The translations under genes and the position numbers were made by a program. The notes below the pieces were generated by a model. That model did no database searches, was not told the DNA's origin, and saw only the letters and a list, made by a program, of their open reading frames with translations. Positions 23,866 through 31,421 of a stretch of 64,000 nucleotides of DNA are shown here, in pieces (the first letter of the stretch is position 1; each line of letters starts with the position of its first letter). Source of the stretch: DAHUYF01 sp963789275. Its GTDB lineage: Bacteria > Pseudomonadota > Alphaproteobacteria > ATCC43930 > CGMCC-115725. The DNA is taken from NCBI GenBank assembly GCA_963789275.1, contig CAWBKF010000021.1, positions 62,001 through 126,000 of the forward strand, given 5' to 3'.

Positions 23866-25306
23866 TCAGAGCGTCAGCGAGCGCTCGCGCCGGCGCTGAA
23901 CGGAGGAGGGAATGCGCAGCGCCTCGCGGTATTTCGCCACCGTGCGCCGCGCGATGTCGATGCCCTCCTGGAGCAGGATCTCGACGATGCGGTCGTCGGA
24001 CAGCACGTTCTCACCCTCGGCCTCGATCAGCGCCTTGATGCGGAAGCGCACCGCCTCGGCCGACAGCGACTCGCCGCCCATCGTCGCTGCGATCGACGAG
24101 GTGAAAAAATATTTCAGCTCATAGATGCCGCGCGGGCTCGCCATGTACTTGTTCGAGGTGACGCGGCTCACCGTGCTCTCATGCATTTCGATCGCCTCGG
24201 CGATGTCGCGCAGCACCAGCGGCTTCAGATGCTGCACGCCGTGGCGGAAGAAGCCTTCCTGCTGGCGGACGATCTCGGTCGAGACCTTGAGGATGGTGGT
24301 GGCGCGCTGGTGCAGCGCCTTCACCAGCCAGTTGGCCTGCTGGTAGCGCTCGGCGAGATAGTCCTTGTCGGCCTTGTTGCGCGCGGCACTGGTCACTTCG
24401 GCGTAATAGCGGTTGTTGACCAGCACGCGCGGCAGCGTGTCGTTGTTGAGCTCGATGGCGAAGCCGGCGCCCTGCGGCGCGCACCAGCACGTCGGGCACC
24501 ACCGGCTCGGCCGCCACCTGGTCGAAGGCGAGGCCGGGTTTGGGGTTGAGCGCCTTGAGCTCGGCCACCATCTCGGCGAGATCCTCGGCGTCGACGCCGC
24601 ACAGCTTGATCAGCGCCGGGGCGTTGCGGCTCGCCAGCAGCGGCAGGTTGTCGATCAGCGCGCGCATCGCCGGGTCGAGGCGGTCGCGATCGGCGAGCTG
24701 CAGCGCCAGGCATTCGGCGAGATGGCGGGCGAACACGCCCGGCGGATCGAAGCGCTGCATCAGCGCCAGCGTCGCCTCGACCCGCGTCACGGCGCAATCG
24801 AGCCGGTCTGCGACATCGGCGAGCTCGCCCTGGAGGTAGCCGGCCTCGTCGACCATGTCGACGAGATGCGTGCCGATGACGCGGTCGATGGGGTCGGCGA
24901 TGTCGACCGAGAGCTGCGCCAGCAGATGGTCGCGCAAGGTGGTGGGCCGGCTCAGCGTCTGGTCGAGCCCGGGCAGCATCTCGCCGGATTGCGGCCGCCC
25001 CAGCCGGCTCTGCCAGGCGGCGGGATCGCCGGCAAGGTCGAGATTGCCCTCGCCCTCGCTGCCTGCCGTCTCCTGCCAGCGCTCGACCTCTTCGGGGTCG
25101 GCTGCGGCGGTGGGCTCGGCGGGCTCGGCGGCGCCCTCGGCCGGCGCGTCGTCGCGCTCCAGCAGCGGGTTCTGCTCGAGCTCGCCCTCGATGAAGGCCG
25201 AGAGCTCCATGTTGGAGAGCTGCAGCAGCTTGATCGCCTGCTGCAGCTGCGGCGTCATGACGAGCGCCTGGGTGTGGCGGAGATCGAGCCTCTGGGAAAG
25301 CGCCAT
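23866..25306 (-). CDS. rpoN: RNA polymerase sigma-54 factor (one apparent frameshift)
   Basis: Sigma-54, which initiates only with AAA+ activators. The first 280 residues (LSQRLDLRHTQALVMTPQLQ region I, core-binding region to LNPKPGLAFD) are in one frame. The rest (VLVNNRYYAEV, the HTH region and the RpoN box RRTVAKYREALRIPSS at the C-terminus) is in another. Removing one base near 24475 (GCCGCAGGGC to GCC-CAGGGC) joins them as VRAQGAGFAIELNNDTLPRV, a perfect family match. Total about 479 residues. Because hpf and ptsN lie intact downstream and both halves are fully conserved, this is almost certainly a sequence error. A transposon ends 64 bases upstream of the start codon. Confidence 0.9.
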
Positions 25307-25369
25307 GGTGTGGTTTTATAGCCCGAAGCCGATCATGTCTGCAAATATCGGGCCAAGTCCTTGACGGAC

Positions 25370-25378
25370 GGTTAAGTC
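25370..25378. repeat. Target-site duplication, left copy
   Basis: GGTTAAGTC, directly abutting the left terminal repeat. The same nine bases abut the right terminal repeat at 28518-28526. A 9-bp duplication is characteristic of IS1-family insertion and, being perfect, suggests a recent event. Confidence 0.88.
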
Positions 25379-25398
25379 GGCAGTGGGTCAGTTTGAAT
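25379..25398 (+). repeat. Left terminal inverted repeat of the IS1-like transposon
   Basis: GGCAGTGGGTCAGTTTGAAT. It matches the reverse complement of 28498-28517 at 19 of 20 positions; the only difference is C versus T at position 3. The GG start is usual for IS1-family ends. Confidence 0.9.
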
Positions 25399-25454
25399 TT
25401 GCCCGGTAAAATCGGCACTTGTCCGGCTAGGTGGGCGCCCACATACTCTCGACC

Positions 25455-25679
25455 ATGGCCACAAAACGCCTTAAGCGCCCGCGCGACCCGATCCAGCTAG
25501 GGAAGCTGATCGTGGATATCGCGACGGGGCAGGTTGAAGATCAAGCAGAGGATAAGCGCAGTTCGGCCGCGGTCGAGTTGGGAAGGAAGGGCGGCCAAGC
25601 CCGCGCTGCCGGCTTGTCGAAGAAGAAGCGCGTTGAAATCGCGAAAAAAGCCGCAGTGGCGCGTTGGCGAAAAGACTAG
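25455..25679 (+). CDS. Small GGxARA-motif protein (transposon passenger)
   Basis: 74-residue very basic protein (ATG at 25455; a GTG at 25431 is possible). The C-terminal half is a motif, KGGQARAAGLSKKKRVEIAK followed by KAAVARW, that also forms the N-terminus of the convergent P63C protein in the same element. I do not recognise a characterised function. The motif occurs in many small hypothetical proteins and looks like a short helical nucleic-acid-binding module, by charge only. The middle has ELIVDIATGQVED-like acidic sequence. It ends four bases inside the end of the opposite-strand P63C gene. Confidence 0.65.
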   Translation: MATKRLKRPRDPIQLGKLIVDIATGQVEDQAEDKRSSAAVELGRKGGQARAAGLSKKKRVEIAKKAAVARWRKD

Positions 25680-26713
25680 AGGCCCTTGCCGTCATCCTTG
25701 GCTTGCTCGTAGTCGAGCGGAAGCTGCATCGTCTCTCCGTACTTTGGGTGCAAGCGGTCCAGCTTCTCCATGAAATCGTGCCAACCGTCGCTCAGCTTCA
25801 TCATCGTAACAATTGAGCCTAGATGCTCCCGCAGCTTTGGGTAGCCTACGTTGGACGTGAGCCGCTGGAATAGCTTGTCGCGCTGGCGGCCGGATTCCAA
25901 TTTCACGCGCTTCAACTCGGCCAGAACGCCGGGGGCAAGGCGCTTGTAAACGAGGTCGTTGGTCAGCATGCCGAAGTATTGCGGCCTCTTCACCGACCCT
26001 GCGGGATATCCCAAGCCTCGTAGGCGGAACATCTCCTGGTAATAGGCTCCTGGGAAAGTCGAGACGTAGGGTTGCAATTCTTTTGCGATGAAGGCTTCCA
26101 GTATTTTCGCCAGAGCGTCTTTCGCGCGATCGAGCTGGTAACCTGTCGCCTCGTCAATTAGCGCGATGATGCCGACCCGCGCCAACCCCCGAACCAGGAT
26201 TTCGCATTGTTTGGCAATATGAAGCTGATCGGCTCGCAATGCGTGGGCTTCGCGAGCGGACAAGATCGCATCGCAAAGGTCGGGAAGGATCGTGGCTTCG
26301 TACCCTGTGGCGATCGATCCGCCGGTCGGAGCGCGGAACCGGATCGGATTCTCCATCCTGCTGATTAAGTCATTGTGAATAAACGGATTTATGTTCTTCC
26401 CAGTCGCAAATCGGTAGAGTCTATCACCCTGTCGCCCAGTCGTGCCGCCGCCGCCGCCGCCAATCGACATGCCGAGCGCCCGCACCATGCCACCCAGAGA
26501 AAGAACGCGACGGCCATCCTCGAGCACGTAAGCAGGGATTTCTATGTCCCCGATTTTGAGGGGGTGATCAGCGGAGCCGTGTGTCGCCTTCTTGATGTCG
26601 TCGGAGTAGCGCGCCGCCGCAGCGCGCCGAGCAATCTCGCTGCGTTGCTCCGAAGTCAACTTGTTCGCCCGCGCATGGCCACCTCGCGCACGGCCCGTCG
26701 CTTCCTCGTCCAT
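25676..26713 (-). CDS. P63C domain-containing protein (transposon passenger)
   Basis: 345 residues from the ATG at 26711-26713, which has GGGAG at a good distance; an upstream TTG is also in frame. N-terminus: RGGHARANKLTSEQRSEIAR plus AAAARY, the same motif as the small protein nearby. Then a central region with a glycine run (SIGGGGGGTTGRQGD) and, in the C-terminal half, the P63C-like segment FPGAYYQEMFRLRG, FGMLTNDLVYKRLAPGVL. P63C proteins are found in phage and mobile DNA and their function is unknown. Candidate roles are regulation of the element or an accessory role in transposition. The gene is divergent from the transposase and separated from it by a 10-bp inverted repeat. Confidence 0.8.
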   Translation of the reverse strand: MDEEATGRARGGHARANKLTSEQRSEIARRAAAARYSDDIKKATHGSADHPLKIGDIEIPAYVLEDGRRVLSLGGMVRALGMSIGGGGGGTTGRQGDRLYRFATGKNINPFIHNDLISRMENPIRFRAPTGGSIATGYEATILPDLCDAILSAREAHALRADQLHIAKQCEILVRGLARVGIIALIDEATGYQLDRAKDALAKILEAFIAKELQPYVSTFPGAYYQEMFRLRGLGYPAGSVKRPQYFGMLTNDLVYKRLAPGVLAELKRVKLESGRQRDKLFQRLTSNVGYPKLREHLGSIVTMMKLSDGWHDFMEKLDRLHPKYGETMQLPLDYEQAKDDGKGL

Positions 26714-26731
26714 GCAAGCTCCCGTCAAACT

Positions 26732-26773
26732 ACTGCTTGCAATCTACCAGACAGGCATCATTATGCAAGCAGT
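26732..26773. promoter_or_regulatory. Operator-like inverted repeat between P63C gene and transposase
   Basis: ACTGCTTGCA (26732-26741) and TGCAAGCAGT (26764-26773) are perfect 10-bp inverted arms. Their centres are 32 bases apart, about three helical turns. The repeat lies in the divergent control region, so a dimeric protein binding it could control both genes. The P63C protein itself is a natural candidate, but this is inference. Confidence 0.6.
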
Positions 26774-26799
26774 AAAACGCCGCTGCCTGCATTCTATGC

Positions 26800-26828
26800 T
26801 TGACGCTATGCATAAAAGGTCAGATAAT
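26800..26828 (+). promoter_or_regulatory. Sigma-70-type promoter of the transposase gene
   Basis: TTGACG (26800-26805), 17-base spacer, GATAAT (26823-26828): five of six matches in each hexamer at ideal spacing. The -10 ends only six bases before the ATG at 26835, so transcription starting about seven bases on would begin at the start codon and give a leaderless message. Earlier in-frame ATGs at 26796 and 26808 would lie upstream of this transcript. Confidence 0.65.
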
Positions 26829-26834
26829 AGGGGC

Positions 26835-27686
26835 ATGAACAAGCTGCCCCCTGAGAAGCGCGCCCAAATCCTCGGCATGATGGTTGAGGGGAACAGCATC
26901 CGCGCGATTTCTCGCATGAGCGGGGCCAGCAAGAACACGATCGTCAAACTGCTGGCGGATGCCGGCCGCGCCTTCGCAGCATATCAGGATTACACGTTGC
27001 GCGGTCTCAGGAGCCAGCGCATTCAAGTCGACGAAATTTGGGCCTTCGTCTACGCGAAGCAAAAGAACCTGCCCGAGAGCATGAAGGGGCGCGGCGATGT
27101 AGGCGACGTGTGGACGTGGACCGCGATCGACGCGGACTCCAAGCTGATTGTGTCCTGGCTCGTTGCCGACCGCAGCGCCGAGGCGGCTAAAGAGTTCATG
27201 GACGACGTGGCGAGCCGCCTGGTGCGTCGCGTGCAACTGACTAGCGACGGCCTTCCCTCCTATCCATCTGTCATCGACATGGCGTTTAAGGGGAAGGTCG
27301 ACTACGCGCAGTTGATCAAGGTCTATGGCCCCGAAGGGACGACGGCTGGCACCGGGCGCTACAGCCCGCCACGCTGCATCGGCGCGAAGTCGGAAGTCAT
27401 CAGCGGCACGCCCGACCCGAAGCATATCGCCACCAGCTACGTCGAGCGCCAGAACCTCACTATGCGGATGAGCATGCGCAGGTTCACGCGACTTACCAAC
27501 GCTTTCTCAAAGAAGTTTGAGAACCACGCGCATTCGGTCGCAATTCATTTCATGTATTACAATTTTGTCCGCATCCATCAGACGCTCAAGGTCACGCCGG
27601 CGATGGCGGCTGGCGTCACGGAAAAGCTTTGGGAGCTTTCCGACATGGTACGGGTGATCGAGGAGTGGGAACATGCGGTGGCATGA
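26835..27686 (+). CDS. IS1-family-like transposase
   Basis: 283 residues from the ATG at 26835 (NKLPPEKRAQILGMMVEGNS). An N-terminal helix-turn-helix (ISRMSGASKNTIVKLLADAG) is followed by a DDE catalytic core: Asp in IQVDEIWAFV, Asp in LTSDGLPSYPSVID, and Glu in SYVERQNLTMRMSMRRFTRL, then HFMYYNFVRIHQTLKVTPA. The C-terminal half is the typical IS1 group signature. It encodes a single unbroken frame, unlike enterobacterial IS1, which needs frameshifting. The ends of the element and the 9-bp duplication agree with the family. Confidence 0.88.
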   Translation: MNKLPPEKRAQILGMMVEGNSIRAISRMSGASKNTIVKLLADAGRAFAAYQDYTLRGLRSQRIQVDEIWAFVYAKQKNLPESMKGRGDVGDVWTWTAIDADSKLIVSWLVADRSAEAAKEFMDDVASRLVRRVQLTSDGLPSYPSVIDMAFKGKVDYAQLIKVYGPEGTTAGTGRYSPPRCIGAKSEVISGTPDPKHIATSYVERQNLTMRMSMRRFTRLTNAFSKKFENHAHSVAIHFMYYNFVRIHQTLKVTPAMAAGVTEKLWELSDMVRVIEEWEHAVA

Positions 27687-27779
27687 TCATTTGTTTAGTA
27701 GCCACGCGAATATTACCGCTAGTAAGCTTAGGAATGCGGCGCATAGAAGGCCGACGACAGCCGGTTTCAAGGGGAATGG

Positions 27780-28436
27780 ATGTCTATCGTTGGCAGGTGG
27801 CTTTGCTGGTTCGAGTCGATTGATTGGACGCCAGAAGCCATCACTGCCGCTGCGACCGTTGCACTTGCATTCCTCACTTTTGTCCTGGCTGCTGGGACAC
27901 TCTTTTTGTGGCTCGCAACAAGACGCCTTGTGAGAGGCACAGAGAAAACCGCTGAACGGCAGCTGCGAGCCTTTGTGTTCGGGCAACAGTTCAGTAGTGC
28001 GCCCAACATTTTCGACGGTAAAATCAAAGAGTATGTTTTTTACGTTCGGTGGGAAAATGTGGGGCTGACTCCAGCCCTTGCAGTCCGATCTTGGCTCAGC
28101 GCCAAAACTTACCCGCTGCGCGAAGATAGAGAGGTTATCTTTGATGAACATCTCAAGCATGTTAGTGCGCCCGTCGTACTGGGGCCGAGGGGCACCGGCC
28201 AGAGCGGCTTTTATACGATACCGATTGAAACGCTGATCAAGCGATGGAGGAACGAGATAGCAATCGTCATTTGGGCTCGTGTCGAATATCACGACATTTT
28301 CGACGCGAAAATTCTGCATCATCATGAAATGTGTGGTCTCGTTGACCTCATTCACGAACCCTCGGATATCCCGCCCAAAGGTCACCCGTCCTATGTCATG
28401 GTTCAATTCTACGGGCCGCAAAACAGCACTGGATAG
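27780..28436 (+). CDS. Membrane-anchored hypothetical protein (transposon passenger)
   Basis: 218 residues with AGGGGA five bases before the ATG. One hydrophobic segment (about residues 20-46, TAAATVALAFLTFVLAAGTL then FLWLAT) precedes a soluble domain that starts AERQLRAFVFG and contains VRWENVGLTPALAVRSWL. The RAF/RAYV and N-x-G-x-TPA motifs recur in a family of one-helix hypothetical proteins common in rhizobial mobile DNA. Function unknown. Codon use is AT-richer than the host. A long open frame on the opposite strand (27687-28499) is judged a shadow. Confidence 0.75.
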   Translation: MSIVGRWLCWFESIDWTPEAITAAATVALAFLTFVLAAGTLFLWLATRRLVRGTEKTAERQLRAFVFGQQFSSAPNIFDGKIKEYVFYVRWENVGLTPALAVRSWLSAKTYPLREDREVIFDEHLKHVSAPVVLGPRGTGQSGFYTIPIETLIKRWRNEIAIVIWARVEYHDIFDAKILHHHEMCGLVDLIHEPSDIPPKGHPSYVMVQFYGPQNSTG

Positions 28437-28497
28437 AAAAGCGCCCGGGCTTCCTCCCAGATAGAGCAGGGCGAGCAAAACGGCGCTACCGGCGGTC

Positions 28498-28517
28498 ATT
28501 CAAACTGACCCACTACC
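28498..28517 (-). repeat. Right terminal inverted repeat of the IS1-like transposon
   Basis: ATTCAAACTGACCCACTACC, the inverted partner of 25379-25398 (19 of 20 positions). Confidence 0.9.
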
Positions 28518-28526
28518 GGTTAAGTC
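28518..28526. repeat. Target-site duplication, right copy
   Basis: GGTTAAGTC, identical to 25370-25378. The 150 bases from here to 28676 hold GC-rich hairpins and one AT-rich patch (GGGTTTTTAACCAAATAGGC), the likely promoter zone of the next operon. Confidence 0.88.
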
Positions 28527-28676
28527 CTTGCCCGGAAGCGGCTTCGCCGCGCGCCCTGCCGCGTGCGCGTCTCCCGGCCTGTGGCGGAAAAGCCGGAAAT
28601 TCAAGGGTTTTTAACCAAATAGGCTTATCCCCGAGGCAGCGGGGGAGCGCGCCCCCGCGCGGCGCCGGCAACAGGG

Positions 28677-29919
28677 ATGGCACGGATTTCCATGGATAGC
28701 GGCGTGGCGGCGGATGGTGACAAGCGGGCGAGGCCGATCGGCGTCGCCGCGCTGTCGAAGATGATGTTCGAGGGCCAGGACCTGACGCCGCTCTGGCGCG
28801 AGCTCATCGGCAAATACGTCTATCAGCACGGCGACGCGGCGGCGCTGATGGATCTCGCCACGGTCGAGCAGCTCTTCGGCAATTTGCAGGACGGAATTGC
28901 GCGCCAGGCGGATGCGCTGGAGATCGAGCGCGTCTACCGCTCACCCTGCGCCAGCGACGGCGCCGGGCTTGCGGCTGCTCGCCTTCGCCGCGCCCGGCGA
29001 TCTCGGCACCAACACGCCGCTCGAATTCCTGCTCGAGGGCTCCGACATCGCGCTCGACACGCTCTATCTCGTCCCGGGCGAGCCGCTGCCGGAAAACCTG
29101 CCGGAGCACGACGTTGCCTTCGTCGCCATCGGCGAATCCGACGACAACGCACCGCTCCTCGCCGAGGTCGAGCGGCTGGCGGCGTCGTGGCCGCGCCCGG
29201 TGCTGAACCGGCCCGAGCGCGTGCTGCAGCTCGCGCGCGAGCGCCTCTTCGCGCGCCTCGATGGCGCGCCCGGCATCGTCATGCCGATGACGCTGCGGGT
29301 CGACCGCGCCAGCCTGCAGCGCCTCGCCGCGGGTGCGGTGGCGGCGGGCGATCTCCTGCCCGACGGGGCCTTTCCGCTGATCGTCCGCCCGGTGGGCTCG
29401 CATGCCGGCCACGGGCTCAAGAAGCTCGACGACGCCGCGTCACTCGCGGCCTATCTCGCCGAGCGGCGCGAGGTGGAATTCTTCCTCTCGCGGTTCATCG
29501 ACTACAGCGGCGCCGATGGCCAGTTCCGCAAGTTCCGCATCGTCTTCATCGACGGTGTCGCCTATGCGAGCCACATGGCGATCGCCGAGCAGTGGATGAT
29601 CTACTACCTCAACGCCAACATGAAGGCGAGCGCGGCCAAGCGCGCGGAAGAGGCGGCGTTCATGGCGGAATTCGACACCGGCTTCGCCCGCCGCCACGCC
29701 GCGGCGCTCGCCGCCATCGCCGATCGCCTCGGGCTCGATTATTTCGGCATCGATTGCGCTGAGACGCGCGACGGGCGCCTCCTCGTCTTCGAGGCCGACA
29801 TCGCCATGATCGTCCACGCCATGGATAACCCCGCGATCTTTCCCTACAAGCGGCCGCAGATGCGCAAGGTGTTCGACGCGTTTTGCGCACTGCTGCGGCG
29901 CAAGGCCGCCGGCACATGA
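28677..29919 (+). CDS. ATP-grasp domain protein (one apparent frameshift)
   Basis: Probable carboxylate-amine (or thiol) ligase. The N-terminal 90 residues (SKMMFEGQDLTPLWRELIGK, helical, in one frame) join the rest at about 28944 after removal of one base. The second part has a Rossmann-like segment (LRLLAFAAPGDLGTNTPLEF) and then an ATP-grasp core: FPLIVRPVGSHAGHGLKKLD (nucleotide-binding loop), VEFFLSRFIDYSGADGQFRK, FRIVFIDG, and LGLDYFGIDCAETRDGRLLV then FEAD, the metal-binding strand. Corrected length about 413. I recognise the fold but not the substrate. It overlaps the PLP decarboxylase by four bases, so ligation of an amine made by that enzyme is a plausible job. Confidence 0.75.
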
Positions 29920-31421
29920 AGCGACGGCACGGCGCCGACGACGACAGCCTCGATCCCGTCGATTGGGAGGCGCTGAAGCGGGTCTTCCACGACGCGGTCG
30001 AGCAGGCGGTCGATCATCTGCGCGACATCCGCGACCAGCCGGTCTGGCGTCCGACGCCGGAGGCGGTGAGGGCGCGGCTCGAAGGCCCGCTGCCGCGCGC
30101 GCCCGAGGCGCTCGACGCGCTGCTGGCGCGCTTTGCCGAGGACATCCTGCCTTACGGCACCGGCAATAGTCATCCGCGCTTCTTCGGCTGGGTGCATGGC
30201 AGCGGCAATCTCGCCGGCGCGCTGGGCGAGATGCTGGCGGGGCTGATGAACTGCAATGTCGGCGGCCGCGATCACGTCGCCGTCTATGTCGAGCGCCAGA
30301 TCATCCAATGGTGCAAGGAGATCTTCGGCTTTCCCGCGGCGGCGAGCGGGTTGCTGACCAGCGGCACCTCGATGGGCACAGTGATCGCGCTGGCGGTCGC
30401 GCGCAAGGTGAAGGCCGAGACCGACGTGCAGCGCCTCGGGCTCGCCGCGAACCCGCGGCGCCTCCTGGGATATGCCTCGAGCGAGGCGCATGGCTCTATC
30501 GCCAAGGCCTTCGACCTCCTGGGCTTCGGCCAGGAGGCGCTGCGCCAGGTGCCGGTGGATGCCGAGTTCCGCCTGTCGCTGCCGCTGCTCGCGGAGAGGG
30601 TCGCCGCCGACCGCGCGCGCGGTGATCTGCCGGCGATCGTCGTCGCCTCGGCCGGCACGGTCAATACCGGCGCCATCGATGACCTCGCCGCGCTCGCCGC
30701 GTTCTGCCGCGCCGAGGGGCTGTGGCTGCATGTCGACGCCGCGTTCGGCGGGCTCGCGGTGCTGACGCCGGAATTCGCGCCGCGTCTCGCCGCCATCGCC
30801 GAAGCCGATTCCGTCGCCTTCGATTTTCACAAATGGCTGCACGTGCCCTACGATTGCGGCGGCGTGCTGGTGAGGGATGCCGCGGCGCATCGCGCCGCCT
30901 TTTCCAGCCGGCACGATTATCTCGCGCCGGCCGAGCGCGGCCTTGCCGGCGGCGAGCCTTGGTTCTGCGAGTTCGGGCCGGAGCTGTCGCGGGGATTCCG
31001 CGCGCTCAAAGTGTGGTTCACCATCAAGGCGCATGGCATCGACCGCCTGGCCGAGGCGATCGCGCGCAATTGCCGCCAGGCCGAGCTCTTGGGCCGCGCC
31101 GTCCAGTCGCATGGCGATCTCGAGCTGCTGGCGCCGGTCAGCCTCAACATCGTCTGCTTCCGCTTCGTCTCCCCTGGCCTCGCCGACCCCGCGCTCGCCC
31201 GTCTCAACCAGGCGATCGTCGCAGAGCTGCAGCTGCAGGGCATCGCCGCGCCCTCCACCACCCGCATCCGCGGCCACGCCGCCATCCGTGTCGCGCTGAC
31301 CAATCACCGCACCACCACCGAGGATCTCGCCATCCTGGTAAGCGCGGTGCGCCGGCTCGGCCCGGAGCTGCTCGCCGCTTCCGCCGCGCCGCAGCACCTG
31401 CTCGAGAGCAGCGCCCGATGA
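29916..31421 (+). CDS. Pyridoxal-dependent decarboxylase (group II)
   Basis: 501-residue PLP enzyme related to aromatic-amino-acid and glutamate decarboxylases. Visible active-site features: GNSHPRFFGWVHGSGNLAGA near residue 85, TSGTSMGTVIALAVAR, ASSEAHGSIAKAFDLLG with the ring-stacking His, LWLHVDAAFGG with the PLP Asp, and VAFDFHKWLHVPYDCG with the Schiff-base Lys. The chain is intact and of normal length. It would release CO2 from an L-amino acid to give an amine. ATGA overlaps on both sides tie it to an ATP-grasp protein and a second PLP enzyme. Confidence 0.88.
   Translation: MKRRHGADDDSLDPVDWEALKRVFHDAVEQAVDHLRDIRDQPVWRPTPEAVRARLEGPLPRAPEALDALLARFAEDILPYGTGNSHPRFFGWVHGSGNLAGALGEMLAGLMNCNVGGRDHVAVYVERQIIQWCKEIFGFPAAASGLLTSGTSMGTVIALAVARKVKAETDVQRLGLAANPRRLLGYASSEAHGSIAKAFDLLGFGQEALRQVPVDAEFRLSLPLLAERVAADRARGDLPAIVVASAGTVNTGAIDDLAALAAFCRAEGLWLHVDAAFGGLAVLTPEFAPRLAAIAEADSVAFDFHKWLHVPYDCGGVLVRDAAAHRAAFSSRHDYLAPAERGLAGGEPWFCEFGPELSRGFRALKVWFTIKAHGIDRLAEAIARNCRQAELLGRAVQSHGDLELLAPVSLNIVCFRFVSPGLADPALARLNQAIVAELQLQGIAAPSTTRIRGHAAIRVALTNHRTTTEDLAILVSAVRRLGPELLAASAAPQHLLESSAR

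Larger units (their letters stand above)
25379..28517 (+). mobile_element. IS1-like transposon with passenger genes (3,139 bp)
   Basis: Complete element bounded by 20-bp terminal inverted repeats and a 9-bp duplication. It contains four genes: a small GGxARA-motif protein (+), a P63C-domain protein (-), an IS1-type transposase (+) and a membrane-anchored protein (+). Classical IS1-type elements are much shorter and carry only transposase functions, so this is a passenger-carrying form. Base composition is visibly less GC-rich than the flanks, with many A/T third positions, indicating foreign origin. It landed between rpoN and the plus-strand ATP-grasp gene, 64 bases before the rpoN start. Confidence 0.88.

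Noticed and set aside
25421..25431. A third GntR operator (ACTTGTCCGG) in the transposon's left end
   Set aside because: Only one half-site matches; the other side is CTAGGT rather than ACAAGT.
27687..28499. 270-codon open frame on the minus strand with a signal-like N-terminus and a C-terminal hydrophobic helix, opposite the last transposon passenger gene
   Set aside because: The plus-strand frame has a good ribosome site, one coherent membrane helix and the recurring RAFV and N-x-G-x-TPA motifs. The minus frame shows no family motif and fits a shadow of it.
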